From Cytobacillus praedii (GTDB lineage Bacteria > Bacillota > Bacilli > Bacillales > Cytobacillaceae): a DNA stretch of 64,000 bases. Positions 25,944-35,168 of the stretch are shown here, piece by piece (position 1 is the stretch's first letter; the number at the start of each line of letters is the position of its first letter). The notes beneath the pieces were generated by a model that was not told the origin of the DNA, made no database searches, and saw nothing but the letters and a program-made list of their open reading frames with translations. The stretch lies in contig NZ_LMBX01000009.1 of NCBI RefSeq assembly GCF_001439605.1, positions 116,580 through 180,579 on the forward strand. Direction: 5' to 3'. The position numbers and the translations under genes were made by a program.

Positions 25944-26091
25944 AAAGAAGAAGCGCCTTGTTAGAGCCGTATGGACTGGACCTCCTCCGACGAGATAAAG
26001 GAAATACCAAGAGTGATAGTGCATTCATGCTTGACTTATCGCAGGAAGGGGAGGGTGTTCAATAGGCGCTGAAGCTGGAGAGTCTAAAAAT
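25944..26091. repeat. dispersed palindromic repeat copy before clpB
   Basis: The element starts AGCGCCTTGTTAGAGCCGTA and ends GTTCAATAGGCGCTGAAGCT. The AGCGCCT and AGGCGCT ends are inverted repeats, with GACGAGATAAAG and GACTTATCGC forming a weaker inner pairing. This is the same plan as the copies at 48500 and 63861: GCG-rich ends, a central stem, then an AGCT-GGA-GA tail. It has no coding potential. Confidence 0.6.
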
Positions 26092-26151
26092 AGGGTAACC
26101 TCGCGATTAGAGCATTGCTAAAAAATTCACAATAAAATAAGTTTTAGCTGG

Positions 26152-26175
26152 AGCCATCCCTTGTGGATGGCTTTA
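26152..26175 (+). terminator. hairpin upstream of clpB
   Basis: AGCCATCC and GGATGGCT pair with a five-base loop, followed by TTACAT. The T run is short, so termination would be modest. The right arm overlaps the probable clpB -35 region. Confidence 0.55.
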
Positions 26176-26216
26176 CATATGGATTATAATAAGAGAAAAG
26201 GTCAAAAAAGGTCAAA
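26161..26216 (+). promoter_or_regulatory. clpB promoter and CtsR operator
   Basis: GGTCAAA-AAA-GGTCAAA (26200-26216) is a perfect direct-repeat CtsR heptad pair. It lies just after a TATAAT (26185-26190) with TTGTGG 18 bases upstream, and runs into the AAGGAGG ribosome-binding site. Bound CtsR would block initiation, and heat inactivation of CtsR would release clpB. Confidence 0.88.
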
Positions 26217-26227
26217 AGGAGGTCATT

Positions 26228-28834
26228 ATGGATTTAAATCGAATGACAGAGCGGCTGCAAGAAGGAATTATGACGGCACAGACCATGGCTATTCGTGAAC
26301 AGCATCAGGAAGTAGATGAAGTTCATCTGTTTTTGGCTCTTCTCGAACAAGACAATAGTCTTATGATTTCATTCCTTAAAAAAGCAGAGGTTTCCGCTGA
26401 AAAAATAATCAAGGAGCTTCAGTATCTTCTTAGGAAAAAGCCGCAAGTTTCAGGAAGCGGCATGGAACACGCCAAGGTATACATTACAAATAAGCTTCAG
26501 CGTCTTTTAGCTGATGCAGAGTCCGAAATGAAAAAATTAGAGGATGAATTCATATCAGTAGAACATTTGTTATTAGCTTCTGTTTCCTTAGGGGAATCGG
26601 AGACAAGTGCTGCATTAAAAAAGGCTGGAGCCACTAGGGAAAAACTTGAAATTGCGATAAATGAGATAAGGGGGAATCAAAAAGTGACATCCCAAAATCC
26701 CGAATCCACCTATGAGGCATTAAAGAAATATGGAAGAGATCTTGTAGCAGAAGTAAAGGCTGGGAAACTGGACCCTGTCATTGGAAGAGACAGTGAAATT
26801 AGAAATGTCATTCGTATTTTATCGAGAAAGACAAAAAACAATCCGGTTCTAATAGGGGAACCAGGAGTAGGAAAAACAGCGATCGTTGAAGGGTTAGCCC
26901 AAAGAATCGTACGTAAGGATGTACCTGAAGGGTTAAAAAATAAAACGATCTTTTCACTCGATATGAGTGCCTTAATTGCAGGTGCAAAATTTAGGGGGGA
27001 ATTTGAAGAACGTTTAAAGGCTGTATTGAATGAAATCAAAAAAAGCGAGGGGGGGATCCTGCTTTTCATTGATGAAATTCATACGATTGTAGGTGCTGGG
27101 AAAACCGAAGGGGCAATGGATGCAGGCAATATGTTAAAGCCTATGCTTGCAAGAGGGGAATTGCATTGCATTGGAGCGACAACGCTTGACGAGCACAGGA
27201 AATATATTGAGAAAGATCCAGCGCTTGAGCGACGCTTTCAGCAGGTGCTCGTCCAGGAACCGAATGTGGAGGATTCAATTTCTATTTTAAGAGGATTAAA
27301 GGAACGTTATGAGGTGCACCATGGAGTCAATATTCATGATCGGGCACTTGTAGCTGCAGTAACATTGTCGGACAGGTATATTTCAGACCGTTTCCTTCCA
27401 GATAAAGCAATTGATCTAGTTGATGAGGCATGTGCAATGATCCGTACAGAAATTGATTCTATGCCTACAGAATTAGATGAGGTGACTAGACGTGTCATGC
27501 AGCTCGAAATTGAAGAAGCTGCATTAAGAAAAGAAAATGATGAGGAAAGTAAAGCAAGGCTTGTATCCTTACAAAAGGAATTAGCTGAAATGAAGGATCG
27601 AGCGCATTCCATGAAGGCCAAATGGGAACTTGAGAAAGAAGGGCTGCAACGGGTTCAGCAGAAAAGAGAAATGCTTGAAAAATTGCGGCATGAACTTCAG
27701 GATGCTGAAAATAATTATGATCTTAACAAGGCGGCAGAACTTCGCCATGGAAAAATCCCTGAGCTTGAAAAAGAATTGAAACAGCTAGAAATAGAAGTGA
27801 ATAACAGTGAAGGGGACCGATTATTAAGAGAAGAGGTTACAGAAGAAGAAATTGCAGGTATTGTTGCAAGGTGGACAGGGATCCCAGTGGCTAAGCTTGT
27901 TGAAGGGGAAAGAGAAAAACTGCTTCGGCTCGAAAATATTTTAAGAGAAAGAGTTGTCGGGCAGGATGAGGCAGTTGGACTTGTTTCTGATGCAGTACTC
28001 CGTGCAAGAGCTGGAATAAAGGATCCGAATCGTCCAATTGGATCATTTATTTTCCTCGGCCCTACAGGTGTTGGGAAAACAGAGCTGGCAAAGGCACTTG
28101 CACAATCATTATTTGATAGTGAAGAACAAATCATTCGGATTGATATGTCAGAGTATATGGAAAAACATGCCGTATCAAGATTAATTGGTGCACCTCCTGG
28201 GTATGTAGGATATGAAGAGGGGGGACAGCTGACGGAAGCAGTAAGAAGAAAGCCATACTCTGTTATTTTGCTTGATGAAATTGAAAAAGCTCACCCTGAG
28301 GTTTTTAACATCCTTCTGCAAATGCTTGATGATGGAAGAATTACGGATTCTCAGGGGCGGACAGTTGATTTTAAGAATACAGTAATCATTATGACATCCA
28401 ATATTGGTTCACAGTTTTTGCTTGAACGCGTTGAAGGGAAAATGGACTACATTATTAATGAAGAAACACGGAAAAAAGTGATGAATACTTTAAGGGGACA
28501 TTTCCGTCCAGAGTTTTTAAATCGGGTGGATGAAATTACATTATTTAAACCATTAGCATTAACAGAAATTAAAGCGATCGTTTCCAAACTAATTAAAGAG
28601 CTTCAAGAAAGATTAGAAGATCAGCATATTCAGCTTAGTATAAACGAAGAGGCAAAAGAATATATTGCAGAAAACGGTTTTGATCCTGTTTATGGAGCAA
28701 GACCATTAAAACGTTTTATTCAGCGAAATGTTGAAACATTACTAGCTAAAAAAATAATTGCAGGGCAAATCAAAGATTATAGCCAAGTAACGATTTTAAT
28801 TGAAAACGATGACATTGCATTAGAGATTAAATAA
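26228..28834 (+). CDS. clpB: ATP-dependent disaggregase ClpB
   Basis: An 868-residue AAA+ hexameric chaperone that threads aggregated proteins, working with DnaK. It has the N-terminal Clp repeat domain (1-145), first ATPase [18 protein letters not shown] with [15 protein letters not shown], and a coiled-coil middle domain (about 410-525) that distinguishes ClpB from ClpC and ClpA. The second ATPase is [16 protein letters not shown], and the C-terminal domain contains [13 protein letters not shown]. No ClpP-binding loop is evident. B. subtilis 168 lacks clpB, so this marks a difference from that species. The CtsR box places it in the class III heat-shock regulon. Confidence 0.97.
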   Translation: MDLNRMTERLQEGIMTAQTMAIREQHQEVDEVHLFLALLEQDNSLMISFLKKAEVSAEKIIKELQYLLRKKPQVSGSGMEHAKVYITNKLQRLLADAESEMKKLEDEFISVEHLLLASVSLGESETSAALKKAGATREKLEIAINEIRGNQKVTSQNPESTYEALKKYGRDLVAEVKAGKLDPVIGRDSEIRNVIRILSRKTKNNPVLIGEPGVGKTAIVEGLAQRIVRKDVPEGLKNKTIFSLDMSALIAGAKFRGEFEERLKAVLNEIKKSEGGILLFIDEIHTIVGAGKTEGAMDAGNMLKPMLARGELHCIGATTLDEHRKYIEKDPALERRFQQVLVQEPNVEDSISILRGLKERYEVHHGVNIHDRALVAAVTLSDRYISDRFLPDKAIDLVDEACAMIRTEIDSMPTELDEVTRRVMQLEIEEAALRKENDEESKARLVSLQKELAEMKDRAHSMKAKWELEKEGLQRVQQKREMLEKLRHELQDAENNYDLNKAAELRHGKIPELEKELKQLEIEVNNSEGDRLLREEVTEEEIAGIVARWTGIPVAKLVEGEREKLLRLENILRERVVGQDEAVGLVSDAVLRARAGIKDPNRPIGSFIFLGPTGVGKTELAKALAQSLFDSEEQIIRIDMSEYMEKHAVSRLIGAPPGYVGYEEGGQLTEAVRRKPYSVILLDEIEKAHPEVFNILLQMLDDGRITDSQGRTVDFKNTVIIMTSNIGSQFLLERVEGKMDYIINEETRKKVMNTLRGHFRPEFLNRVDEITLFKPLALTEIKAIVSKLIKELQERLEDQHIQLSINEEAKEYIAENGFDPVYGARPLKRFIQRNVETLLAKKIIAGQIKDYSQVTILIENDDIALEIK

Positions 28835-28842
28835 AATTAAAA

Positions 28843-28877
28843 AGTCATCCTGACTATTGGCAGGATGACTAATTTTT
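28843..28877. terminator. terminator between clpB and yjzD
   Basis: AGTCATCCTG and CAGGATGACT form a perfect 10-bp stem with an eight-base loop, followed by AATTTTTAA. A-rich sequence before it makes it usable from both strands. Confidence 0.88.
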
Positions 28878-29067
28878 AATGAATAGCTTCTTTTTCACTT
28901 GGGCCCTCAGGAATAATGGAAGCAACGATGAAAATTAAAATTGTTGCAGCTACTGCAAGAATGGAACCAGTTTTCAAGTTGAAAGCTGTACCGATCATTG
29001 AACTAACAACATAGTTAATCATTTGCACAAGAAGAAATGTCCAGAAAAAAGTCCAAAAGAATCTCAA
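28876..29067 (-). CDS. yjzD: YjzD (DUF2929) small membrane protein
   Basis: A 63-residue protein with two hydrophobic helices: FFWTFFWTFLLVQMINYVVS and ILAVAATILIFIVASII. A short polar tail, PEGPSEKEAIH, ends it. The pattern matches DUF2929, a two-helix family of unknown function that includes B. subtilis YjzD, also located here. AGAGGTGA lies before a TTG at 29067, which I prefer. The in-frame GTG at 29076 falls within that ribosome-binding sequence. Confidence 0.8.
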   Translation of the reverse strand: MRFFWTFFWTFLLVQMINYVVSSMIGTAFNLKTGSILAVAATILIFIVASIIPEGPSEKEAIH

Positions 29068-29285
29068 TGTATTCACCTCTTACATTTTAAAATCCCTTTT
29101 CATATTACCATAAGCCCAATAATTAATAAACGTTATTATGCCAATAAATTCGAATCAATTACAAAATTGAGGCAATACTTTTTCCTTAAATGATATTTGA
29201 CCAATAGAACATGGGCAAACCCCCTATCATTTTATGTGAGGTTTCATACATTATTAGGAACGACCATAGGAAAGGAGAAAATAAA

Positions 29286-30026
29286 ATGGAAAGCCGAAAC
29301 TTTCAACTGGATACCGAATGGAACATGATTCATTATCCCGAAAAGCCTAGTGGTTTCGGTATCCTTGTAATTGGTGATGAAAGAAATTTTGTGAGTGCTG
29401 AAAACAGTTTTTGGACACAAAACGAGGGGAAGTCAGCCTTACTAAAGCAATTTAAAGAAGAAGGATATACCATCTTTTATTCAAATCTTTATGGGAAGAA
29501 CTGGGGAAATGACAAAGCAGTCCATCTTGCAAGAAGATTGTATGAGCATATTATCCGTACTGAGATTATCAATGAGAAAATTCATGTCATTGCTGAGGGA
29601 ATGGGCGCATTAATCGCTCTTAGGCTGATGAATGAAATGGGTCCTAGTCAGATTCGAACCTGTGTATTAATTAATCCGATTGTCTCCCTGCCTCACCATT
29701 TAGAATTGGAAAAAGAACATAAATTTTTTTACAAGAAATTACTAAGAGAACTTTCCGATTCATATGATGCTGAGATGAAGCTGGTGGAAGCAAAAATTAA
29801 GCAGGTAAGTACAGATATAATAGAAAATGATCCAATCCCTCTTAAGGTTATTCAAATATTATCTGATCGACGTGCCTATAAACAAGCAAACCTTTTGAAA
29901 AGTCTTACAGTTAACTGGAGAGAAAAGGAATTGCCATTTTCCATTTGTTATATCATGCCTGAAAAAAGACAAGGAATTGGCGGTCAAATCGTTAATTTTT
30001 TGAAGAAAAATGAAAGATTTTTATAA
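29286..30026 (+). CDS. yjaU: YjaU, alpha/beta-hydrolase-like protein lacking the nucleophile
   Basis: A 246-residue cytoplasmic protein. FGILVIGDER and KIHVIAEGMGALIALRLM resemble the first strand and nucleophile elbow of alpha/beta hydrolases, and CVLINPIV resembles the next strand. The elbow reads A-E-G-M-G (residues 103-107) where active enzymes have G-x-S-x-G, so the catalytic serine position holds glycine. The ATG at 29286 follows AAAGGAG; the longer frame from 29211 has no such site. Position and neighbours (yjzD, yjaV, med) match B. subtilis yjaU. Function unknown. Confidence 0.75.
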   Translation: MESRNFQLDTEWNMIHYPEKPSGFGILVIGDERNFVSAENSFWTQNEGKSALLKQFKEEGYTIFYSNLYGKNWGNDKAVHLARRLYEHIIRTEIINEKIHVIAEGMGALIALRLMNEMGPSQIRTCVLINPIVSLPHHLELEKEHKFFYKKLLRELSDSYDAEMKLVEAKIKQVSTDIIENDPIPLKVIQILSDRRAYKQANLLKSLTVNWREKELPFSICYIMPEKRQGIGGQIVNFLKKNERFL

Positions 30027-30106
30027 TCCTAGCCCAACTTAGATTAAAGGAAATAAATAATAGTTTATTAGCATAGGATACATTATAGAAACAGGGGGGC
30101 ATGGAA

Positions 30107-30604
30107 ATGGACAGGGCAGTAATTATAGGGACATACGAAAGTTTTGGGTTTTACTTTAGCACCTCCTTATTGGAGGAGGGATATGAGGTAACAGGCGTTC
30201 ATTATGTGGATATGGATGAGGAACTTGTTGAGAAAAAGCGAATGGAAATAGGCAGAAATGCCAATTTTCAAGAAGTCGTTCAGAAAGAGTGGCTGCCTTT
30301 CACAGAGATTCAAGAGCAAACATTAATTATTGTTGATTTGAATTATTTTTTCTTGTCTAAACTTGACTATGCGATGGAAATTAGTGAAAACCTTAACAAG
30401 TTTCTTGTCCATAATGAAAATAAGATAAAGGATACGCAGTCAAAAGTGATATGCCTTCTCCCTATTGAAGATCATGAATCTCCATATGAGTCTCATAAAT
30501 TAATTCAATATGTGAAGGCTAGTAATTATCAATGCCATTATTTTTCAAGAGAACTTGTAATAAGTAAAGAAACTATAAAAGACTTAATAGAAAGCGGATT
30601 CTAG
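30107..30604 (+). CDS. yjaV: YjaV, nucleotide-fold hypothetical protein
   Basis: A 165-residue soluble protein starting MDRAVIIGTYESFGFYFSTS. The opening strand and glycine turn resemble a Rossmann-type fold, but the GxGxxG motif is degenerate, so cofactor binding is uncertain. GGGGGG at 30094-30099 is seven bases from the ATG at 30107, and the ATG at 30101 is too close. Gene order yjaU-yjaV-med-comZ matches B. subtilis, which supports the name. No function is known. Confidence 0.75.
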   Translation: MDRAVIIGTYESFGFYFSTSLLEEGYEVTGVHYVDMDEELVEKKRMEIGRNANFQEVVQKEWLPFTEIQEQTLIIVDLNYFFLSKLDYAMEISENLNKFLVHNENKIKDTQSKVICLLPIEDHESPYESHKLIQYVKASNYQCHYFSRELVISKETIKDLIESGF

Positions 30605-30736
30605 CTAAGTAACGGAAAAAACACTTTTCAATTCTTAGCTGTTAAGGGTAGAATACAAATAGTCGGGTATTTTTCAGGATAGATAGAAAGAGGGAAATAT
30701 GGATGTGGCTATTACAGAGAGGCGGAGTAATGGAAG

Positions 30737-31696
30737 ATGCATAAAATGATATTGCGTTTTGGGATGATCCTTTTATGCCTTCTTTTATTAGCCTCTTGTG
30801 GACAAGCAATGTCTGCGGGAAATCTTAAGAAAGCTGGCTTGCTAGTCCCGGATACGATAAATGATCAAGTTTGGGGTACAAAAGGCTACAAAGGAATGCT
30901 AAAAATACAATCCCATCATAATATAGAAGTTTACTATAAAGAAGGCATGAACTCCCAAATGGTTGTGGAGCGTGCAGTAAAAGAGTTCGATCAAAAAGGT
31001 GTTAATATTATATTTGGCCATGGGAATGAGTATTCTGAGTATTTTAACAAAATTTCAAAGAAATATCCAAATATCCATTTTGTCAGTTTTAATGGTGACG
31101 CTAAAAATTCTAACACAACAAGCTTAAATTTCGAAGCTTATGCGATGGGATTTTTCGGAGGAATGATTGCTGGGCATATGACAAAAACGGATACAATTGG
31201 CATAATTGCTGCATATGAGTGGCAACCTGAAATAGAAGGCTTCTATGAGGGTGCAAATTATGAGAATGAAAATGTAAAAGTAATTATTGAGTATGTTGGC
31301 AATTGGGATGATGGTACGCAAGCATTTCAAAGTTTGGATAGGATTTTTGCCAAAAATGCAGATGTTATATATCCTGCAGGAGATGGATACAATGTCCCGG
31401 TTATTGAAAAAGTGAAAGAAAAAGGACATTATGCAATAGGGTATATTTCAGATCAGTCTGACCTTGGTGAATCAGCAGTATTAACAAGCACGATTCAGCA
31501 TGTAGATGTCCTATATGAATTAGTAGCCGAGAGATTCAATGAAGGGAAGCTAAAATCAGGAAACCTTTCTTTTGACTTTCAAGATGAAGTAATTACTTTA
31601 GGTAAATTCAGCCCTAATGTAGACAAAGAATATGTTGATTTAATTAATGCCGCAATAGAAAAGTATAAAAAAACAGGTAAATTACCGAATGAATGA
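30737..31696 (+). CDS. med: Med, BMP-family lipoprotein acting on comK
   Basis: A 319-residue lipoprotein of the basic membrane protein (PnrA/BMP) family. The leader MILRFGMILLCLLLLASCGQ ends in a lipobox (LASC) with the cysteine at about residue 22. The nucleoside-binding-protein fold follows, with VSFNGDAKNSNT, MGFFGGMIAGHMTKTD and IYPAGDGYN. In B. subtilis Med is a positive regulator of the competence factor comK and is co-transcribed with comZ, which follows here after 22 bases. No permease genes are adjacent, in line with a regulatory rather than transport role. Confidence 0.88.
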   Translation: MHKMILRFGMILLCLLLLASCGQAMSAGNLKKAGLLVPDTINDQVWGTKGYKGMLKIQSHHNIEVYYKEGMNSQMVVERAVKEFDQKGVNIIFGHGNEYSEYFNKISKKYPNIHFVSFNGDAKNSNTTSLNFEAYAMGFFGGMIAGHMTKTDTIGIIAAYEWQPEIEGFYEGANYENENVKVIIEYVGNWDDGTQAFQSLDRIFAKNADVIYPAGDGYNVPVIEKVKEKGHYAIGYISDQSDLGESAVLTSTIQHVDVLYELVAERFNEGKLKSGNLSFDFQDEVITLGKFSPNVDKEYVDLINAAIEKYKKTGKLPNE

Positions 31697-31718
31697 TCAG
31701 CTATGGGAGGAACACTAA

Positions 31719-31913
31719 ATGCAGCCGACAGATAAAACATTAGAATTTATGCAAATTGCAATGAAATACATACCGGAAGCAAAGCAGCAATTAGATGAAG
31801 CAGGAATAGAACTTTCATTGGAAATGATTCAGCCATTTATGAACTTATTTACTAAGGTTATGAATGAGGCTTATGAAATGGGAAAAGCAGACGCGATTAA
31901 AGAATTGGAATAA
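31719..31913 (+). CDS. comZ: ComZ, competence regulator
   Basis: A 64-residue acidic, helical protein (MQPTDKTLEFMQIAMKYIPE start, GKADAIKELE end) of the expected length for ComZ. In B. subtilis ComZ represses the comG DNA-uptake operon. It lacks membrane segments or metal-binding residues. A GGGAGG site precedes the ATG. The med-comZ pair and a terminator just after the stop support a bicistronic unit. Confidence 0.88.
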   Translation: MQPTDKTLEFMQIAMKYIPEAKQQLDEAGIELSLEMIQPFMNLFTKVMNEAYEMGKADAIKELE

Positions 31914-31920
31914 TGAAGGA

Positions 31921-31953
31921 ACAAACCGGCTTTGATGAAGAAGCCGGTTTGTT
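31921..31953 (+). terminator. med-comZ terminator
   Basis: ACAAACCGGCTT and AAGCCGGTTTGT form a perfect 12-bp stem with an eight-base loop, followed by a short T-rich stretch. Confidence 0.88.
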
Positions 31954-31961
31954 TATGATTG

Positions 31962-32096
31962 TCTAATGTCTATCAAACCTCAGGTTCTATCTTTAAGATT
32001 TGTGGACATCGGTTCGCTCTCGCTCAACATGTTTCTTGTCTCGAAAGAAGCGGACCTTTTGCGATTGTACGGCGCTTACCCATGCGCTTCCGTTTT
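31962..32096. repeat. degenerate dispersed repeat, copy B of a matched pair
   Basis: CTATCAAACCTCAGGTTC, TCTCGAAAGAAGCGGACCTT and TTGTACGG occur in the same order as in the copy at 10290-10450. The right end, GGCGCTTACCCATGCGCTTCCG, carries the GCGC ends typical of the dispersed repeats. Its end abuts the stop of the gene at 32099. Confidence 0.55.
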
Positions 32097-32098
32097 TC

Positions 32099-32455
32099 TT
32101 ATGACTTCTTTAAAAATTGACTAATAAGAGGGGTTGCTTTTTTATATAAAGGTTTTAATTGATCAGTTGAATTGATGAGAATTTCAATATTCTCAATAAG
32201 TTCCCCTATGTCAATTCTATTTAGAAAAGTTAGTGCACCTAGATCTTGTTTTTTTTCATCTATTCGATCTTCTTTAACTCCAAAAAGCCAATCTCTTTCC
32301 CTTTTTTTTAGTGAGGGTTCATCGAATTCTCTAGACTCCTTGTGGACTAATTCATTGATTTCATCAGAATTTCTATTGTATTTGTGCTTCCCGAACATAA
32401 AGCTTGTTAGCGGGTCTGTTTCTGTATCCAAAAATTTTATGTTTTCTTCCTCCAT
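32099..32455 (-). CDS. hypothetical acidic protein (118 aa)
   Basis: A 118-residue soluble protein with a clear GGAGGTGGG ribosome-binding site. The N-terminus (FLDTETDPLTSFMFGKHKYN) and a central basic RERDWLFG motif are followed by a helical tail (IENIEILINSTDQLKPLYKK). The tail recalls the C-terminal helices of small Bacillus coat-associated proteins, but I cannot assign a family. It is transcribed opposite to comZ and fabH, alone. A real gene is likely from its start signals and codon structure; its function is unknown. Confidence 0.7.
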   Translation of the reverse strand: MEEENIKFLDTETDPLTSFMFGKHKYNRNSDEINELVHKESREFDEPSLKKRERDWLFGVKEDRIDEKKQDLGALTFLNRIDIGELIENIEILINSTDQLKPLYKKATPLISQFLKKS

Positions 32456-32587
32456 ATTTCTCCCACCTCCTTAAGAATCGTGTATATTAGCTTATGATTT
32501 TTTAATCCGGTCGTATAGATAGATGTCTCTAGTAAATTTGTGGAGAACTAAATTATATCTTGATTATTAACGTGGAAATTTGATAAA

Positions 32588-32606
32588 ATTAGTACCAAGT
32601 CATAAT
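32588..32606 (+). promoter_or_regulatory. FapR operator of fabH-fabF
   Basis: ATTAGTACCAAGTCATAAT closely matches the Bacillus FapR box (TTAGTACCTAGTCTTAAT type). It overlaps a probable promoter, with TTGATA at 32580-32585 and an AT-rich -10 about 17 bases on. FapR binding would repress fatty acid synthesis until malonyl-CoA relieves it. Confidence 0.8.
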
Positions 32607-32672
32607 AATTGATAATAAAATAATTGAACGTATGAATAAACAAAAAAGAAATAAAAAAGGAGTGTGGGCTGG

Positions 32673-33605
32673 ATGAATGCAGGAATTATCGGGATCGGAA
32701 GATGTCTCCCTGAGAAAATACTTACAAATGCAGACCTCGAAAAAATGGTAGATACTTCAGATGAATGGATTAGAACCAGAACAGGAATTGAAGAAAGACG
32801 AATAGCGGATGATGATACAGATACATCTGATCTTGCTTATGAGGCTGGAAAAAATGCGATTGCTCATGCCAATATCCCAGCTGAAGAAATTGGCATGATT
32901 ATCGTAGCAACTGTAACGCCTGACCGGCCTTTTCCATCTGTGGCAACAGTGCTTCAAGAAAGGCTCGGAGCAGTAAATGCAGCAGCTATGGACGTGAGTG
33001 CTGCATGTGCTGGCTTTATGTATGGTATGATAACGGCAAAACAATTTATTGAAAGTGGTTCATATAAGTATATTTTAGTAGTAGGTGTTGAGAAGCTTTC
33101 AAAAATTACCGATTGGGAAGACCGGAATACAGCCGTCCTATTCGGGGATGGTGCGGGTGCAGTTGTTCTAGGTCCTGTATCAGAAGGAAGAGGAATTCTC
33201 TCATTTGATCTTGGGGCAGATGGCAGTGGTGGAAAGCATTTGTATCAGGAAGATTATATTGTTATGAATGGGCGTGAAGTTTTTAAGTTTGCTGTCCGGC
33301 AAATGGGAGAAAGCAGTGTAAAAGTATTGGAGAAAGCCGGTCTTTCTAAAGCAGATGTTGATCTTCTTATCCCCCATCAAGCGAATATACGGATTATGGA
33401 GGCTTCTAGACAACGGCTTGATTTACCTGAAGAAAAAATGTCAAAAACCGTTCATAAATATGGAAATACTTCATCCGCTTCGATTCCGATTGCCTTAGTA
33501 GAAGAATTAGAAGCAGGAAAAGTGAAAGATGATGATTTAATTGTTATGGTTGGTTTTGGCGGAGGTTTAACCTGGGGAGCGATTGCACTTCGCTGGGGAC
33601 GTTAA
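32673..33605 (+). CDS. fabH: beta-ketoacyl-ACP synthase III FabH
   Basis: A 310-residue thiolase-fold enzyme that condenses acyl-CoA with malonyl-ACP to start fatty acid chains. In Bacillaceae it favours branched primers. The catalytic cysteine is in [11 protein letters not shown], the histidine in IPHQANIRI and the asparagine in [11 protein letters not shown], so the triad is complete. AAGGAG at 32657-32662 supports the ATG at 32673; the GTG at 32664 is too close. It forms a FapR-controlled pair with fabF, matching yjaX-yjaY in B. subtilis. Confidence 0.96.
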   Translation: MNAGIIGIGRCLPEKILTNADLEKMVDTSDEWIRTRTGIEERRIADDDTDTSDLAYEAGKNAIAHANIPAEEIGMIIVATVTPDRPFPSVATVLQERLGAVNAAAMDVSAACAGFMYGMITAKQFIESGSYKYILVVGVEKLSKITDWEDRNTAVLFGDGAGAVVLGPVSEGRGILSFDLGADGSGGKHLYQEDYIVMNGREVFKFAVRQMGESSVKVLEKAGLSKADVDLLIPHQANIRIMEASRQRLDLPEEKMSKTVHKYGNTSSASIPIALVEELEAGKVKDDDLIVMVGFGGGLTWGAIALRWGR

Positions 33606-33670
33606 AAAATAATTAGGCTTTTATACATTAGTAATACCAAAATTTTTTCTAGTAAAGGAGATTCAATAAA

Positions 33671-34909
33671 ATGGATAAAAAAAGAGTTGTTGTTACAGGA
33701 ATTGGCGCTGTAACACCACTTGGAAATGACGTAGAAACAACTTGGAAAAATCTATTGGCTGGCGTATCTGGTGTAGGGCCGTTAACAAGGGTTAATGCGG
33801 ATGAATATCCTGCTAAAGTGGCTGCGGAAGTTAAAGATTTCAATATTGAAGATTATATTGAGAAGAAAGATGCCCGCAAAATGGATCGCTTCACTCACTA
33901 TGCGATTGCTGCTTCCTTGATGGCGGTAAAAGACGCAAATCTGTCGATCAATGATGAAAATGCCCATCGTGTTGGCGTTTGGATTGGATCAGGAATTGGC
34001 GGGATGGAAACCTTCGAAAATCAATTTGAAACGTTTCTAAATCGGGGGTATAGAAGGGTAAGTCCTTTCTTTGTTCCGATGATGATTCCGGATATGGCTA
34101 CTGGCCAAGTATCGATTATATTAGGAGCAAAGGGATTTAATTCCTGTACTGTAACTGCTTGTGCGACAGGGACGAATTCAATTGGTGATGCATTCAAGGT
34201 CATTCAGCGTGGGGATGCGATTGCAATGATCACAGGAGGTGCAGAAGCACCGATAACAAGAATGTCTGTTGCAGGATTCTGTGCGAATACGGCATTATCT
34301 ACAAATCCAGATCCAAAGACCGCAAGCCGGCCATTTGATAAAAATCGTGATGGATTTGTAATTGGTGAGGGAGCCGGAATCGTTGTACTCGAAGAATTAG
34401 AACATGCCTTAGCTCGCGGAGCTCATATTTATGCCGAAATCGTAGGTTATGGCGCAACTGGCGACGCCTACCATATTACAGCACCTGCACCAGCTGGAGA
34501 AGGTGGAGCAAGAGCGATGAAAATGGCAATTGATGATGCCGGGCTAAAACCGGAGGAAATTGACTATATCAATGCTCATGGGACGAGTACTGATTATAAT
34601 GATAAATTTGAAACATTGGCTATTAAAGAAGTATTTGGTGAGCACGCATATAAGGTAGCGGTAAGCTCAACGAAATCGATGACTGGACACCTTCTGGGGG
34701 CAGCTGGTGGAATTGAAGCTATCTTCGCGGTCAAGGCAATACAGGATGGTGAAGTGCCCCCAACAATTAACTATGAAACACCTGATCCAGAGTGTGACTT
34801 AGATTATGTGCCGAACAAATCTAGGAAACAAGAAGTCAAAGCTGTTATTAGTAACTCCTTAGGTTTCGGCGGACACAATGCTACAATCGCTTTTAAAAAA
34901 TATGAGTAA
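33671..34909 (+). CDS. fabF: beta-ketoacyl-ACP synthase II FabF
   Basis: A 412-residue elongating condensing enzyme. The catalytic cysteine is in [15 protein letters not shown], and the two histidines in [12 protein letters not shown] and [11 protein letters not shown] complete the Cys-His-His site. The [11 protein letters not shown] segment closes the protein. It lies 65 bases after fabH, with AAAGGAG before the ATG and no terminator between, so the two are co-transcribed. FabF is the target of cerulenin and platensimycin. A terminator follows. Confidence 0.97.
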   Translation: MDKKRVVVTGIGAVTPLGNDVETTWKNLLAGVSGVGPLTRVNADEYPAKVAAEVKDFNIEDYIEKKDARKMDRFTHYAIAASLMAVKDANLSINDENAHRVGVWIGSGIGGMETFENQFETFLNRGYRRVSPFFVPMMIPDMATGQVSIILGAKGFNSCTVTACATGTNSIGDAFKVIQRGDAIAMITGGAEAPITRMSVAGFCANTALSTNPDPKTASRPFDKNRDGFVIGEGAGIVVLEELEHALARGAHIYAEIVGYGATGDAYHITAPAPAGEGGARAMKMAIDDAGLKPEEIDYINAHGTSTDYNDKFETLAIKEVFGEHAYKVAVSSTKSMTGHLLGAAGGIEAIFAVKAIQDGEVPPTINYETPDPECDLDYVPNKSRKQEVKAVISNSLGFGGHNATIAFKKYE

Positions 34910-34916
34910 TTATTTA

Positions 34917-34946
34917 AGACCAAATCACTTTGATTTGGTCTTTTTT
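34917..34946 (+). terminator. fabH-fabF terminator
   Basis: AGACCAAATCA and TGATTTGGTCT form a perfect 11-bp stem with a three-base loop, followed by TTTTT. Confidence 0.92.
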
Positions 34947-35168
34947 AGTCTTTTTCGGTAAGAATTCCGCAAATGAAGAATATAATGATACACAGGAATT
35001 CGTGTTCAGTTTAGGTGCAATGTGCAAGAGGATTTCTCTCAATACCAATTAAACAAACGACTATCCAAATCATAAACTATATTTTAGCGGATATTCTGAA
35101 AAACGGCAGGTGAGAAGGTTGGGGTAGTTAGGACAGATGAATGGCTTGAGAAAGACTTTGATAATCCA

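Noticed and set aside
27715..28134. 139-codon minus-strand frame opposite clpB
   Set aside because: Antisense shadow of clpB; low-complexity serine-rich translation.
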